Positions 7,709 through 17,495 are shown, counted from the stretch's first letter. The stretch: 64,000 bases of DNA from Edaphobacter lichenicola (GCF_014201315.1 NZ_JACHDY010000004.1:124001-188000), one strand, 5' to 3'. A program made the numbers and translations. Notes: a model not told the origin generated them from the sequence alone.

Positions 7709-8695
7709 CTATCCTGCCAGGGCCGCCTGAATGGAATAGTCCACATATAGCTCGTAGATGGTTTCATGAATGGCTCGGCACTGTGCCTGAATGTTGCCCA
7801 AGTACCCCAGCACATCCTGGTTCAGGATCTCGTCGACGCTACTGTAGTTTAGGGAGGATTGCAGTCGACCGCTCAGTCGACGCAGAGTTTCGGCACGGGC
7901 CTTACCGCTGTCCCCCTGGATCTTTTCCAGTGCGCACTGCAGGCTGTCGATCGAAAATCGAATCGAGTGCGGAAACTCCTCGTCGAGCAGAAGAAACTCG
8001 AAGATCTGATCCGGTGTCAGGTCTGCGGTATACACCTTGCAATACGCCTCGAACGCGGTCGCCGAACGCAGTAGTCCCATCCAGTCCAGGTATTCATTCC
8101 CATCAACAATCCTCTCCGAATGTCCCCACAGATCGACGTGGTACGCCTGAAGCAACAGCGCGGTCGCGCACGCCCGTTCGATATACCGCCCCACCTGAAT
8201 GAACTGCCAGCCCTCGCCGTGGTTCATCGTCGAATCTGTGACACCCTGAAACTGATGTACCGCCTCCATCACCGATTGCAGAAACTCGCTAGGTTGCGTC
8301 ATCCCTTGCACCAGCGCCTCCGACTGCGTCTGGCTCTGAATCTCCGGCCGCGTTACCTGCAGATAGAGGCTGTTCAGGCGGTGCCATTGTTCGGTAGATA
8401 TCTGCTCCCTCACATGACGCGAGTTCTCCCGTGCCGCGATGATGCAGGACAGGATCGAAGCCTTGTTCTCCGTATCAAAGGTCAGCGCCTGCGTCAGCGC
8501 ATACGGCTCGCCGGTCCACTCGACGTTCTTTGGCTTGCCCAGTGCTTGCAGCACCCGCTGCCATCGCCGCTCTGCGCTGATAGGGCTCTCATCGAGCATC
8601 AGGTTCAGATTCACGTCCAGCAGTCGCGTCGTATGCTCGGCGCGCTCGAGATACCGGCTCATCCAGTACAAACTATCCGCGACGCGTGACAGCAT
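7709..8695 (-). CDS. alpha-E domain protein (DUF403)
   Basis: This 328-residue all-helical protein has the alpha-E signature: MLSRVADSLYWMSRYLERAEHTTRLLDV at the N-terminus, SILSCIIAARENSRHVREQIS in the middle and GRYIERACATALLLQAY. The family has no proven biochemical activity. It is almost always encoded next to a circularly permuted ATP-grasp ligase and a transglutaminase-like protease, as here, and is thought to act with them in peptide or amide synthesis. The gap to the upstream ATP-grasp gene is 12 bases. Confidence 0.93.
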   Translation of the reverse strand: MLSRVADSLYWMSRYLERAEHTTRLLDVNLNLMLDESPISAERRWQRVLQALGKPKNVEWTGEPYALTQALTFDTENKASILSCIIAARENSRHVREQISTEQWHRLNSLYLQVTRPEIQSQTQSEALVQGMTQPSEFLQSVMEAVHQFQGVTDSTMNHGEGWQFIQVGRYIERACATALLLQAYHVDLWGHSERIVDGNEYLDWMGLLRSATAFEAYCKVYTADLTPDQIFEFLLLDEEFPHSIRFSIDSLQCALEKIQGDSGKARAETLRRLSGRLQSSLNYSSVDEILNQDVLGYLGNIQAQCRAIHETIYELYVDYSIQAALAG

Positions 8696-8707
8696 TGGTC
8701 ACTCCTT

Positions 8708-10174
8708 TCACTGGCTCAGCACCCAGGTATCTTTGCTCCCGCCGCCCTGCGACGAGTTCACCACTAACGATCCTTGATTCAGCGCCACACGCGTCAACCC
8801 ACCCGGCACAATCGTCACTTTATCGCCGTACAACACATAAGGCCGCAGGTCCACATGCCGGGGCTGCAACTCATCCCCGATCAAACAAGGCGCGCGCGAA
8901 AACGAGATCGTCGGCTGCGCAATGTAGTTCCTCGGATCAGCCTCAATCTTCCGCGCAAACTCCTCTTGTTGTGCTTTGGTTGACTGAGGCCCGATCAGCA
9001 TCCCATACCCGCCGCTCTCGCCCACCGCCTTCACCACCAGCTTGTCGAGATTCTGTAGCACATGTTGCCGTTCCTTAGGCCTGGTCAACAGATACGTTTC
9101 GACATTCTTCAGCACCGGCTCTTCGCTCAGGTAATACTTGATGATCTCCGGCACGTACGCGTACAGCGCCTTGTCATCGGCCACGCCGGTACCAAATGCA
9201 TTGGCCAGCGTCACGTTTCCAGCGCGGTAAGCATTGAACAGACCAGCCACACCAAGAATCGAATCTCCGCGAAACGCCAGCGGATCGATGAAGTCATCAT
9301 CCACCCGCCGGTAAATCACATCCACCCGCCGCAGCCCGATCGTAGTCCGCATGTACACGACGTTGTCATGCGTTACCAGATCGCGTCCTTCGACCAGCTC
9401 GATCCCCATCTGCCGTGCAAGATACGCATGCTCAAAGTAAGCAGAGTTGAACACTCCCGGCGACAGCAGCACGATATTCGGCTCCGGTCGTCCCTCCGGC
9501 GCCAGTGACCGCAGGGTTCCCAATAGCAGCTGTGTGTACTGTTCAATCGGCCGCACGTTGTAGCTTCGAAACAACTGCGGAAAGATCCGCTTCATCACCC
9601 TGCGATTGGTCAGCATGTAGCTGACTCCGCTAGGCACGCGCAGATTATCCTCCAGCACCACAAACTCGCCGTTCTCCAACCGAATCAGGTCGGTCCCGCA
9701 GACAGCGATGTAGACATTCCGCGGAACTTGCAACCCCATCATCTGCCGGCGGTAATGTTTGCAGCTATAGACCACCTCGCGCGGGACTATCCCGTCATCG
9801 AGAATTCGCCCCTCGTTATAGATGTCCTTCAGAAAAAGATTTAGTGCCGTAATTCTCTGCGTCAGCCCGTGCTCCACTGTCGCCCACTCGCTCGCAGTGA
9901 TAATCCGCGGAATCAGGTCATACGGAAAGATCTTCTCGGTGCCCTCTTCGCGCCCGTACACCGTAAACGTAATGCCCTGGTTCAGGAAACTAAGGTCGGC
10001 TGCCTGTTTTCTCCGTTGCAGCTCTTCCGAAGGCAGCGCCGAAAAATGCTCCAACAACGGTTCGCAGTGTCGATGCAGATCGCCGAGTCCCGTGAACATC
10101 TCGTCATAGGCATGGTCCAGCAGATAGTTTTTCAGAGACGCATGCTCGAACTGAGATGACTGAGTTGGATGCAT
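8708..10174 (-). CDS. circularly permuted ATP-grasp type 2 ligase (DUF404/DUF407 type)
   Basis: This protein of about 488 residues matches the circularly permuted ATP-grasp family, predicted ATP-dependent amide ligases. Recognisable blocks are [88 protein letters not shown] and [10 protein letters not shown]. Start choice is uncertain: ATG 10174 is used, while GTG 10198 would add eight residues. It heads a four-gene operon with the alpha-E, acyltransferase and transglutaminase genes; the substrates are unknown. Confidence 0.93.
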   Translation of the reverse strand: MHPTQSSQFEHASLKNYLLDHAYDEMFTGLGDLHRHCEPLLEHFSALPSEELQRRKQAADLSFLNQGITFTVYGREEGTEKIFPYDLIPRIITASEWATVEHGLTQRITALNLFLKDIYNEGRILDDGIVPREVVYSCKHYRRQMMGLQVPRNVYIAVCGTDLIRLENGEFVVLEDNLRVPSGVSYMLTNRRVMKRIFPQLFRSYNVRPIEQYTQLLLGTLRSLAPEGRPEPNIVLLSPGVFNSAYFEHAYLARQMGIELVEGRDLVTHDNVVYMRTTIGLRRVDVIYRRVDDDFIDPLAFRGDSILGVAGLFNAYRAGNVTLANAFGTGVADDKALYAYVPEIIKYYLSEEPVLKNVETYLLTRPKERQHVLQNLDKLVVKAVGESGGYGMLIGPQSTKAQQEEFARKIEADPRNYIAQPTISFSRAPCLIGDELQPRHVDLRPYVLYGDKVTIVPGGLTRVALNQGSLVVNSSQGGGSKDTWVLSQ

Positions 10175-10457
10175 TAGGAGCCTTGAGTATAGCGGCACAT
10201 TCTCGAGCTTCCAAACCCAATCTCACGAGCCTGTAAGCTGTTGCAAAGAGCAGCCCCCCACCATACGGATCGGTGAATTTATATCCTTCTGTGGCCAGCC
10301 AATGTCGAATCAGTCTCTTATGCGACATCATTCACCGTATCTTCTTGCCGTCTCCGGCATTTTGAAGACCAACGCGTGCCGAACTAGGCTAAACTAGTAA
10401 GGACGCGCACTTTCCCTAAAACACCACTTCTAAGCGCCCAGACAGGACACAAACGCA

Positions 10458-12290
10458 GTGAGTAACTCAACCGCAGTAGCCGTTAAGCCAATCTTCAACA
10501 TCGCTATCATCGCCCACGTCGATCATGGCAAGACCACTCTCGTCGACGCCATGCTTCGCCAGTCCGGGACTTTTCGCTCCAACGAAGCCGTCACCGACCG
10601 CGTCATGGACTCTAACGATCTTGAAAAAGAGCGCGGCATCACGATTCTTGCGAAGAACACTGCCCTCTACTATCACGACAACAAGATCAACATCGTCGAC
10701 ACCCCGGGCCACGCCGACTTCGGCGGGGAAGTAGAGCGCGCCCTCAAGATGGTCGACGGGGTAGTCCTCCTCGTCGATGCCTCGGAAGGCCCCCTGCCGC
10801 AGACCCGCTACGTTCTTTCGAAGGCCCTCGAAGCCGGTCTTACGCCCATGGTCGTCATCAACAAGATCGACCGCCCTGACGCGCGCCCCCAGGAGGTCCT
10901 GAACGAAGTCTACGACCTCTTCATCGACCTCGACGCAGACGAGTCCGTCCTCGACTTCCCAGTGCTCTATACCAACGGAAAGCTCGGCACCGCGACGAAC
11001 GATCTCGCGACTCCCGGCACGGACCTTCAGCCCCTCTTCGAGCAGATCGTCCAGACGATTCCTGTCTCCAAAGGCGATCCCGAAGGCACACTGCAGATCC
11101 TGGTCACCAACCTCGACTACTCCGACTACCTTGGTCGTCTCGCCATCGGCCGCGTCTTCAACGGCACCATGCGCACCGGCCAGGAGTACAACGTCGCCAA
11201 GATCGACGGCACCTTTACCAAGCACAAGATCACCAAGCTCTTCAGCTTCTCCGGGCTCAAGCGCACCGACATTGAAGAGACACAGGTAGGCGACATCGTG
11301 GCCATCGCCGGCATCCCCGGCATCTTTATCGGAGAGAGCTTCTGCGACATCGAGAATCCTCAGCCGCTTCCTCAGATCACCATCGATGAGCCGACGATCG
11401 CTATCCAGTTCAACGTCAACAACTCCCCGTTTGCCGGCCGCGAAGGCAAGTTTGTCACCTCGCGAAACCTCCGTGATCGCCTGGACAAAGAGCTTCTCAC
11501 CAACGTCTCCCTCAAGATGCAGGACACCGGTTCGCCGGACTCCTTCAAGGTGCTGGGCCGCGGTGAACTTCAGCTTGGCATTCTCATTGAGATGATGCGC
11601 CGCGAAGGATTCGAGCTGATGGCCAGCCGTCCGGAGATCGTGACCAAACGCATCGACGACCAGCTTATGGAGCCGGTTGAGCATCTCTCGATTGACGTTC
11701 CGGAAAACTTCGTCGGCACGGTTATTGAGCGCCTTGGGCCGAGAAAAGGCGAGATGGTCAAGATGATCAATCACGGTTCAGGCCGCGTCCGTATGGAGTT
11801 TCGTATTCCCTCGCGTGGGCTTATCGGCCTGCGTTCTGAGATGCTTACCGAGACGCGTGGAACGATCATCATGAACTCGATTCTTGATGGGTATGTCGCT
11901 TATCAGGGGGAGATTCCGCAGCGTTTGTCGGGTGCTTTGATCTCGGATCGTCAGGGAACTACGACTGCTTATGCGCTTGAGGGCCTGCAGGACCGCGGCG
12001 TTCTGTTTGTTTCCGATAGCGTGGAAGTGTATGAAGGCATGGTAGTTGGCGAGCATTCACGAGACAACGATCTCGACGTCAACTGTGTTCGCGAGAAGAA
12101 GCTTTCGAATATGCGAGCTTCGGGCTCGGATGATGCGGTGCGGCTGGTTCCTTACAAGCAGCTGACTCTGGAGCAGTGTATTGAGTTCATCGCGGATGAT
12201 GAGCTGGTTGAGGTTACGCCTAAGTCGTTGCGTTTGAGGAAGAAGGTGCTTCAGGCGAACCGTCGTCCCCGCAAGGGCGGAACCGAATAA
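10458..12290 (+). CDS. typA: translational GTPase TypA/BipA
   Basis: This 610-residue GTPase binds the ribosome and supports assembly and stress adaptation. It carries the translational GTPase motifs: [15 protein letters not shown] in switch [15 protein letters not shown] in switch II and NKID. The elongation-factor-G-like domains and the TypA C-terminal domain ([22 protein letters not shown]) follow. It starts with GTG at 10458. A hairpin terminator follows the stop. The 283 bases upstream (10175-10457) contain no other gene I can support. Confidence 0.97.
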   Translation: MSNSTAVAVKPIFNIAIIAHVDHGKTTLVDAMLRQSGTFRSNEAVTDRVMDSNDLEKERGITILAKNTALYYHDNKINIVDTPGHADFGGEVERALKMVDGVVLLVDASEGPLPQTRYVLSKALEAGLTPMVVINKIDRPDARPQEVLNEVYDLFIDLDADESVLDFPVLYTNGKLGTATNDLATPGTDLQPLFEQIVQTIPVSKGDPEGTLQILVTNLDYSDYLGRLAIGRVFNGTMRTGQEYNVAKIDGTFTKHKITKLFSFSGLKRTDIEETQVGDIVAIAGIPGIFIGESFCDIENPQPLPQITIDEPTIAIQFNVNNSPFAGREGKFVTSRNLRDRLDKELLTNVSLKMQDTGSPDSFKVLGRGELQLGILIEMMRREGFELMASRPEIVTKRIDDQLMEPVEHLSIDVPENFVGTVIERLGPRKGEMVKMINHGSGRVRMEFRIPSRGLIGLRSEMLTETRGTIIMNSILDGYVAYQGEIPQRLSGALISDRQGTTTAYALEGLQDRGVLFVSDSVEVYEGMVVGEHSRDNDLDVNCVREKKLSNMRASGSDDAVRLVPYKQLTLEQCIEFIADDELVEVTPKSLRLRKKVLQANRRPRKGGTE

Positions 12291-12311
12291 CGACCTGCAA
12301 GATGGTTTTCG

Positions 12312-12346
12312 ACGGCCGGACCCTTTGAGGTTCGGCCGTAGTTTTT
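12312..12346 (+). terminator. Rho-independent terminator after typA
   Basis: An 11-bp stem ACGGCCGGACC/GGTTCGGCCGT (one G-T pair) with a short loop is followed by AGTTTTTT. It lies about 20 bases after the typA stop codon. Confidence 0.85.
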
Positions 12347-12367
12347 TGTGGGAGGAAGAAAAAAGTT

Positions 12368-12515
12368 ATTCGTGGCTGGGGTGTGGTTTTTGCAGGGGTT
12401 TTTGAGAAAAACGGGTGTTTTGTCGTGGTTTTTTGGTGGTGAGAACGTGGTGTTTTGCGTGGTGGACGTGGAGTTTAAACATCCACTTTTTTGGCTCCTG
12501 AAAAAGTGACACGGT
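12368..12515. repeat. G/T-rich dispersed repeat, copy A
   Basis: A strongly strand-biased G/T-rich stretch contains GGGGTTTTTGAGAAAA, CGGGTGTTTTGTCGTGG, GGTGGTGAGAACGTGGTG and GTGGTGGACGTGG. A related stretch with the same order of blocks is at 45325-45490. It encodes no credible protein. The rest of the gap to 12713 holds one further repeat and nothing else I recognise. Confidence 0.65.
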
Positions 12516-12642
12516 TTTGAACTTTATTTTCATGGCTCGAGGTGGAGGCAGCAGCATCTTGCCAGCGGGCAATAAAGAACAGCAACTGCGTGAAGAGGGT
12601 GGGTGGAAAGGGACGTGCGGTTTGGGCGTGACGGAGTTCGTC

Positions 12643-12686
12643 GGGATCCTTCCCCTTCGACTTCGCTCAGGGTCAGGATGACAGCA
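12643..12686. repeat. short dispersed repeat of the CTTCGCTCAGGATGACA type
   Basis: The stretch reads CCCCTTCGACTTCGCTCAGG then GTCAGGATGACAG. Similar words occur at 14870-14935 and inside valS at 54134-54203, so it belongs to a short intergenic repeat family. Confidence 0.6.
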
Positions 12687-12713
12687 AAGGCGGGGTGCAT
12701 GCGGAGGAGACGG

Positions 12714-14330
12714 TTAGTTGTGGCCGCCTTGTTCCGGGGGTGCGTAGTTGAAGAGGCGGAGGCGCTCGCTTTCGCGTTCTAGAGAGCGTTCTCTGCCTCG
12801 CAGGAGATCTTTGAGCGAGATCTCGCCGCATACCTGACCGTTGGTCCGGTCTACGACCGGCAATGTCTCCAGCCCTTCGGTCGCCATCAGCTCTGCGGCT
12901 CCGCGGGTGGTCGAGTCGGCGTAGGAGTAGTTGGCGGGGAGCGGTGTGGTGGAGACACCCTCTGCGCGGGACGACATGACCTCGCGGACGAGGACGAGTT
13001 CAAGCGGATCGACGCCGTACTCGCGGGTCAGATGGTAGCCTCGCCGCCCGAGCTTTTCGGTGAGAATGGATCGGGGCATGATGAGGGCGGTGATGAGGTA
13101 GGAGGCGATACAGGCCACCGCAAGCGGGAGCAGGGCGGGCAGACAGTGAGTGACCTCGAGGCTGAACAGGATGGCGGTGAGAGGCACGCCGAGCGATCCT
13201 GCGAGCATGGCTCCCATGCCGATCAGGGCCCAGAACGCTTGAGTTTCGGCGGGGGCGTGAGCCAGGTGCCCGGCCAGTGCGCCTACGGCTCCGCCGATCA
13301 TGAGCAGCGGCGCAAGAACGCCGCCGGAGGTTCCCGATCCGAGGGAGAAGGCCCACATGAGCGACTTTGCGAGCAGGATTCCTACGATGAGCCCCATCGA
13401 AGGACTCCCGTGAAGCAGTTCGGCGATGTTGTCGTACCCGACTCCAAGGCCCCTCGGGAAGAACAGGCCACCGACTCCGATTCCAATCCCGCCGATCGCC
13501 GGCCACCACATCCAGTGGATGTGCAGGTGGTCGAATAGATCCTCGAAGGCATACATCATGCGGCTCATGCCGGCCGCGATGAGGCCGAGGAGAGCGCCCA
13601 GAAGGAGAGCGCCGATCGCAAAGGTTGCACCGTGAGTTCCCGTGATGGCGGGCATAGGAAAGAGCGGCCCCGCGCCAAGCCAATAGACTCGCAGGAGTGC
13701 CGCTGTGACACTGGCAATCGCTACGGGGACCAGACTTCGCGGGCGCCACTCGAAGAGCAGGAGTTCGACGGCGAGCAGAATGGCCGCGACCGGCGTGGCA
13801 AAGGTTGCCGACATACCCGCTGCCGCACCGGCGACGAGGAGTGTGGTTCTCTCTGCATCGGTGACGTGCATCCATTGTCCGATGAGCGATCCTACGGCTC
13901 CGCCGGTCATGATGATCGGGCCTTCGGCTCCGAACGGGCCGCCTGAGCCGATTGCAATGGCTGCGGAGATGGGTTTCAGAAGGGCGATCTTTGGATCAAC
14001 CCTGGCGCGATGAATGAGGATCGCTTCGATCGCCTCGGGGATGCCGTGTCCGCGAATCTTGTCCGAACCGAAGCGCGCCATCAGGCCGACGAGCAGACCG
14101 CCAATCACTGGCACCACCACCATCCAATGTCCCAGGGGGCTTCCAGCTGGAGAGACCGGGGCGAGGCTGAAGCGGTGGTAGTAGAAGATGTTTGTCGAGA
14201 TTGCGATAGCGCGCAGGAGTAGAACGGCGAGCAGGGTGGCGCACATGCCGATGCCGATGGAGACGCCGGAGAGCAGCCAGACTCGCTTATCAACCGTGAA
14301 ATCTCTGAGAATGGATGGTTCTGACTTCAA
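12714..14330 (-). CDS. ClC-family chloride channel or transporter with C-terminal CBS region
   Basis: This 538-residue membrane protein is a ClC-family anion transporter. The anion-pathway motifs are GHGIP (94-98; usually GSGIP), GAEGP (134-138; usually GREGP, with gating Glu136 kept) and SGGVLAPLL. The position of the internal proton-transfer glutamate of E. coli ClC reads as Leu in AVELLLFEWRP by my hand alignment, which would suggest channel-like rather than exchanger behaviour; this needs an alignment. About residues 450-525 form a CBS-like segment (VREVMSSR, LPVVDRTNGQVCGEISLKDLL). The start is a TTG with AAGGAAAC upstream. The MarR gene lies directly upstream on the same strand. Confidence 0.9.
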   Translation of the reverse strand: MKSEPSILRDFTVDKRVWLLSGVSIGIGMCATLLAVLLLRAIAISTNIFYYHRFSLAPVSPAGSPLGHWMVVVPVIGGLLVGLMARFGSDKIRGHGIPEAIEAILIHRARVDPKIALLKPISAAIAIGSGGPFGAEGPIIMTGGAVGSLIGQWMHVTDAERTTLLVAGAAAGMSATFATPVAAILLAVELLLFEWRPRSLVPVAIASVTAALLRVYWLGAGPLFPMPAITGTHGATFAIGALLLGALLGLIAAGMSRMMYAFEDLFDHLHIHWMWWPAIGGIGIGVGGLFFPRGLGVGYDNIAELLHGSPSMGLIVGILLAKSLMWAFSLGSGTSGGVLAPLLMIGGAVGALAGHLAHAPAETQAFWALIGMGAMLAGSLGVPLTAILFSLEVTHCLPALLPLAVACIASYLITALIMPRSILTEKLGRRGYHLTREYGVDPLELVLVREVMSSRAEGVSTTPLPANYSYADSTTRGAAELMATEGLETLPVVDRTNGQVCGEISLKDLLRGRERSLERESERLRLFNYAPPEQGGHN

Positions 14331-14386
14331 CTTTGAGTTTCCTTATCTGAGTGGTGTTTCGACGCGTTGTGTTCGGGTCGAGGCGA

Positions 14387-14812
14387 TCACTTTGAGTTGC
14401 GTATGCGCGTGAGTGCCTGGATGAGACTGGGGGCCAGCTCGCGCAGCTGTTGAGCATGAGCCTCGGAGAGCTGGCGGAGCGCATCATGACCCTGCGCGGT
14501 GAGCTCGAGCACCACGTACCGGCGATCGTTTTGGTCGTGGGTTCTCCGTACCAGACCTGCCAGCTCGCAACGTTTGCTGAGCTCTACTACGGTGTGGTGT
14601 CGCAGGCCCATCACCTCGGCGATGTGGGAGATGGTGACGAGGGTGTCGTCTGGAGCGCCGGCGATCTGCAACATAAGCTGGTGTTGCTGCGGCTGGAGGC
14701 CGGCTGCGGTGGCGGCCTGCTCGCTGAATTGCAGGAACCGGCGAATCTCAGATCGAAATTTGGCCAGCAGCTGAATCTCGTTGCGATCGGTTTTTCTGGA
14801 CGCGGGCTTCAC
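14387..14812 (-). CDS. MarR-family transcriptional regulator
   Basis: This is a 141-residue winged-helix regulator. The DNA-binding helix-turn-helix is visible in VTISHIAEVMGLRHHTVVEL with the wing LVRRTHDQNDRRYVVLELT. The start is taken as GTG 14812, just behind a palindrome that overlaps the probable promoter; the longer in-frame ORF up to 14995 runs through a dispersed repeat and is unlikely to be coding. The ClC gene begins 56 bases after its stop, so it may control itself and the transporter. Confidence 0.85.
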   Translation of the reverse strand: MKPASRKTDRNEIQLLAKFRSEIRRFLQFSEQAATAAGLQPQQHQLMLQIAGAPDDTLVTISHIAEVMGLRHHTVVELSKRCELAGLVRRTHDQNDRRYVVLELTAQGHDALRQLSEAHAQQLRELAPSLIQALTRIRNSK

Positions 14813-14820
14813 TCTAGGAG

Positions 14821-14835
14821 TATCGTAACACGATA
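14821..14835 (-). promoter_or_regulatory. palindromic operator upstream of the MarR gene
   Basis: The perfect inverted repeat TATCGT-AAC-ACGATA sits 9 bases before the GTG start. On the minus strand it abuts a -10-like GATACT. This fits autorepression by a MarR dimer. Binding is inferred. Confidence 0.55.
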
Positions 14836-14869
14836 TAGTTCTCAGCGGAAGTCGTGGAGGCAAAGTCGA

Positions 14870-14935
14870 AATACGAGGGTCTCTCCACTGCGTCGCGTGC
14901 GCGACTTCGGTCGAGATGACGCGTTCTGGGGGCTT
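14870..14935. repeat. short dispersed repeat of the CTTCGGTCGAGATGACG type
   Basis: The stretch contains GGGTCTCTCCACTGCGTCGC and ACTTCGGTCGAGATGACGCG. It is related in its GATGACR core to the repeats at 12643-12686 and 54134-54203. It overlaps the spurious 5' extension of the MarR ORF. Confidence 0.5.
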
Positions 14936-15014
14936 GAATCTGAGGGGGCTTAAACGGGAAGGGATAACGCTGGGTTCTACTTTCGGGGTCCGCAATGTAT
15001 CTGAGAGGTGTCAG

Positions 15015-15125
15015 ATGATGAACATCTACGTGCTTGCTTTTTTCCTGCTGCCGTTTGTTGCAATGATCGTCGCCGTGGTGGTTTTGGCACGGGAGAGATG
15101 GGTTCGCTCTCATCAACGCCGCTAG
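15015..15125 (+). CDS. small single-pass membrane protein
   Basis: A 36-residue ORF encodes MMNIYVLAFFLLPFVAMIVA and a basic tail (ARERWVRSHQRR). It is one transmembrane helix with an inside-positive end. GAGAGG lies 8 bases before the ATG, a usable ribosome binding site. The function is unknown, and a chance ORF cannot be excluded. Confidence 0.4.
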   Translation: MMNIYVLAFFLLPFVAMIVAVVVLARERWVRSHQRR

Positions 15126-15360
15126 CGCCACTCCGGATTGCGATAGGAAGGCCAGGACGAAATAGGAAGGCTCACTACTGGGTAATCACCATAAAGTTGT
15201 AGTGCAGTTACTAGTGGGTGACTGCATAGTTGGACGTGTCTTCTGTCGCATTGGAAAAACTTAGGACCTGAGAATAAGCCGCACTGTACCTCGAACGAGG
15301 CTCTCAAGGCCAGCCTCGCTGAAGCGAAGTTCATGAAGCCAGTCAAGAGAGGGCGTGATT

Positions 15361-16428
15361 ATGTTTCAGAGATATCGAACTGCATTCGGCACAACTTTGG
15401 GTCTCATTTTTTTATGTGCGACTCCCGTTTTAGCGAATCACGTAGACACGGCCAACGCTACGGTTACCTGCAATGCGTACAGCTTTTCGGTAGACGCTTC
15501 GGCGCTGTCTCCGGGGACAAAGTACGAGATCAGTTATACGATTGAGACCTCGCCGTATGCTGGCCCGGCCATTACCGGGGTTATTCCGTTTACTGCGAGT
15601 TCCACTACGACCTTCGAGGCCACGGTCTGGGGTTCGTTTCCGGCTCTGATTGGAAGTTACAATTTTTACGGCACGGCCAGCCTGGTGGGGCATAATACGG
15701 TCCCGATCCTGTTTTCTCCGACGAGCCTGTCGTGCGGTGCACCGCCGCCGCCGCCCAACTCGGGCAAGGGGATCGACACGGTGAGCTTCAATGGAACTCC
15801 GATTGTGTCGGGGGACTATGTGTGGTTCAACGCGAACTTCTCGGTAAAGAACATCCCGAAGACCGGCGGCGTCATCACCTTTACCAACTCGAGGATTCTG
15901 GATGTAGAGACGAATTCGCTCTTTACCAGTGCGGCGCCGAACGCACAGATCACGTTCTCGCCGACCGCGACCTGCAGTTCGACGACGTTCAGTACGATGA
16001 CGAACACCTGGATTACCACGGTTCCGCTGAAGGGAGACGATGAGATCTTTCTGACTGGTGTGGCGATTCCGGTGCCATCCCACGGCGTACCCGGGGGGAT
16101 TAACGTCACCTGGAGCGGAACGTTCAATACGACTGGCGCACCAGGAATGTCGATTGAGTGGAAGTGGGGCGCGGCGGTTTATACGAGCATCGCGACCGAT
16201 TCCAATGCTCTTGAGGTCAAGGCGGGTCACCAAAGCGCATGCGGAGAGAGCAATGGGGATCACGCTGCAACTCCGGAGGGTGTCAATAACAGGAATCAAA
16301 AGTGGAAGAACTTTGTGATCGGCGGCGCTACAGGGGGCGGAGGTACAAACTCTACGGGCTCGTGGAGTGGTACGGATACTGTTACTCCTACAGCCGTAGT
16401 TGAGCCTGGACCTGGGCCGAAAGGGTAG
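15361..16428 (+). CDS. secreted protein of unknown function with Gly/Ser/Thr-rich tail
   Basis: This 355-residue protein has a signal peptide (cut near residue 25, after TPVLA), followed by a beta-rich domain (about 26-128) typical of surface proteins, a proline linker APPPPPNSGKG, and a second beta-rich domain with WTITW-like strands. The tail is rich in Gly, Ser and Thr and ends in PGPGPKG. I do not recognise the family. The ATG at 15361 is preferred over the GTG two codons earlier. A strong terminator follows. Confidence 0.75.
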   Translation: MFQRYRTAFGTTLGLIFLCATPVLANHVDTANATVTCNAYSFSVDASALSPGTKYEISYTIETSPYAGPAITGVIPFTASSTTTFEATVWGSFPALIGSYNFYGTASLVGHNTVPILFSPTSLSCGAPPPPPNSGKGIDTVSFNGTPIVSGDYVWFNANFSVKNIPKTGGVITFTNSRILDVETNSLFTSAAPNAQITFSPTATCSSTTFSTMTNTWITTVPLKGDDEIFLTGVAIPVPSHGVPGGINVTWSGTFNTTGAPGMSIEWKWGAAVYTSIATDSNALEVKAGHQSACGESNGDHAATPEGVNNRNQKWKNFVIGGATGGGGTNSTGSWSGTDTVTPTAVVEPGPGPKG

Positions 16429-16461
16429 AGTTCGTCGCGATTGCTGTTAAGGATCGAAGTT

Positions 16462-16501
16462 GCCGGTGCAACGGGAAGACTCGTTGCACCGGCTTTCTTT
16501 T
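16462..16501 (+). terminator. Rho-independent terminator after the secreted protein gene
   Basis: A perfect 12-bp stem GCCGGTGCAACG/CGTTGCACCGGC with an 8-base loop is followed by TTTCTTTT. Confidence 0.92.
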
Positions 16502-16513
16502 GGTTGGAAAGAT

Positions 16514-16665
16514 GTCCTGCCGGACGGGCCTCCTGCGCTCAGTCACCCCACGAACGAAGACCTGTTCGCGGGGACCCGATTCGGGCGGTCACTTCGTGAC
16601 GCGTATGCCTTGTCTCGGCTGGACCAGCTTCATCCGTCCTCCCGTTGGTCGGAAGGAGAATAAGA
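16514..16665. repeat. palindromic intergenic repeat element, copy 2 (degenerate)
   Basis: It shares CCTGCCGGACGGGCC, GGGCGGTCACTTCGTGACGC, GTATGCC and CCTCCCGTTGGTCGG, in this order, with copy 1 at 5190-5379. The right half is missing or diverged. It lies between the secreted protein gene and sodA. Confidence 0.8.
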
Positions 16666-16680
16666 GCTGGTCCGGCTAGA

Positions 16681-17298
16681 TTATTTGTAGCTCTTTGCGG
16701 TGGCGAAGCGCTTGTTGATCTCGTCCCAGTTGACGGTGTTCCACCAGGCGGCGAGATAGTCGGGGCGCTTGTTCTGATATTTGAGGTAGTAGGCGTGCTC
16801 CCAGACATCGTTGCCGAGGATGGGGTAGTGTCCCTGCGAGATGGGGTTGTCCTGATTGGCGGTGGTGACGATCTTGAGCTTGCCACCCTCGAAGACGAGC
16901 CAGCCCCAGCCGGAGCCGAACTGCTTGGCGGTGGTCTCGTTGAACTGCTTCTTGAAGTCCTCGAAGGAGCCGAAGTCGGCTTTGATCTGTGCGGCGATCT
17001 CGCCGGAGGGTTCGCCGCCGCCCTTGGGCTTCATGATCTGCCAGAACATGGTGTGGTTGACGTGGCCGCCGCCGTTGTTCTGGACGACCTTGCGAACGTC
17101 CTCGGGGATGCTGGCCAGGTCCTTGAGGAGCTCTTCGGGGGACTTCTTGCCGATCTCGGGGTGCTTCTCTACCGCGCCGTTTAGATTGGTGACGTAGGTC
17201 TGGTGGTGCTTGTCGTGGTGGAGCTTCATCGTGGCTTCGTCGATGGAGGGCTCAAGCGCCGCGTAGTCGTAGGGCAAAGGTGGTAGTTCGTAGGCCAC
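16681..17298 (-). CDS. sodA: superoxide dismutase, manganese/iron family
   Basis: This 205-residue enzyme converts superoxide to hydrogen peroxide and oxygen. The four metal ligands are visible: His27 (LHHDKHH), His82 ([11 protein letters not shown]), Asp164 and His168 ([12 protein letters not shown]). GGGHVNH and TTANQDNP resemble the manganese type, but metal choice cannot be settled by eye. The start is GTG 17298 with AGGAGAA just upstream; the longer in-frame ORF lacks conservation. No signal peptide is seen, so it is probably cytoplasmic. Confidence 0.95.
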   Translation of the reverse strand: MAYELPPLPYDYAALEPSIDEATMKLHHDKHHQTYVTNLNGAVEKHPEIGKKSPEELLKDLASIPEDVRKVVQNNGGGHVNHTMFWQIMKPKGGGEPSGEIAAQIKADFGSFEDFKKQFNETTAKQFGSGWGWLVFEGGKLKIVTTANQDNPISQGHYPILGNDVWEHAYYLKYQNKRPDYLAAWWNTVNWDEINKRFATAKSYK

Positions 17299-17495
17299 AG
17301 TAGTTCTCCTGTCGTCGTTCGTGTTGTCAGTCAGGAGGATCCTGACCGCCTGAGTGAGTTCGATGCTGTCCGGGGGGTGCGCGATGCACTGGGCGAGTCG
17401 GCACAACCTCCAGAATCATAGCCTACCCGTGGATTCATTGCTCTTTGACGGATGGATGACGCCGACTTCGGAGTTTTGCGCTCTAATAGGAACCA

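Noticed and set aside
10175..10457. Small minus-strand ORF of 75 codons between the ATP-grasp and typA genes
   Set aside because: No ribosome binding site or family features were found, and it overlaps the end of the ATP-grasp gene region. It is probably noncoding.
10467..11774. Minus-strand ORF of 435 codons opposite typA
   Set aside because: It lies wholly within typA and has no family features.
14813..14995. 5' extension of the MarR gene
   Set aside because: It runs through a dispersed repeat and the operator, has no conservation with MarR proteins, and is better explained by the GTG start at 14812.
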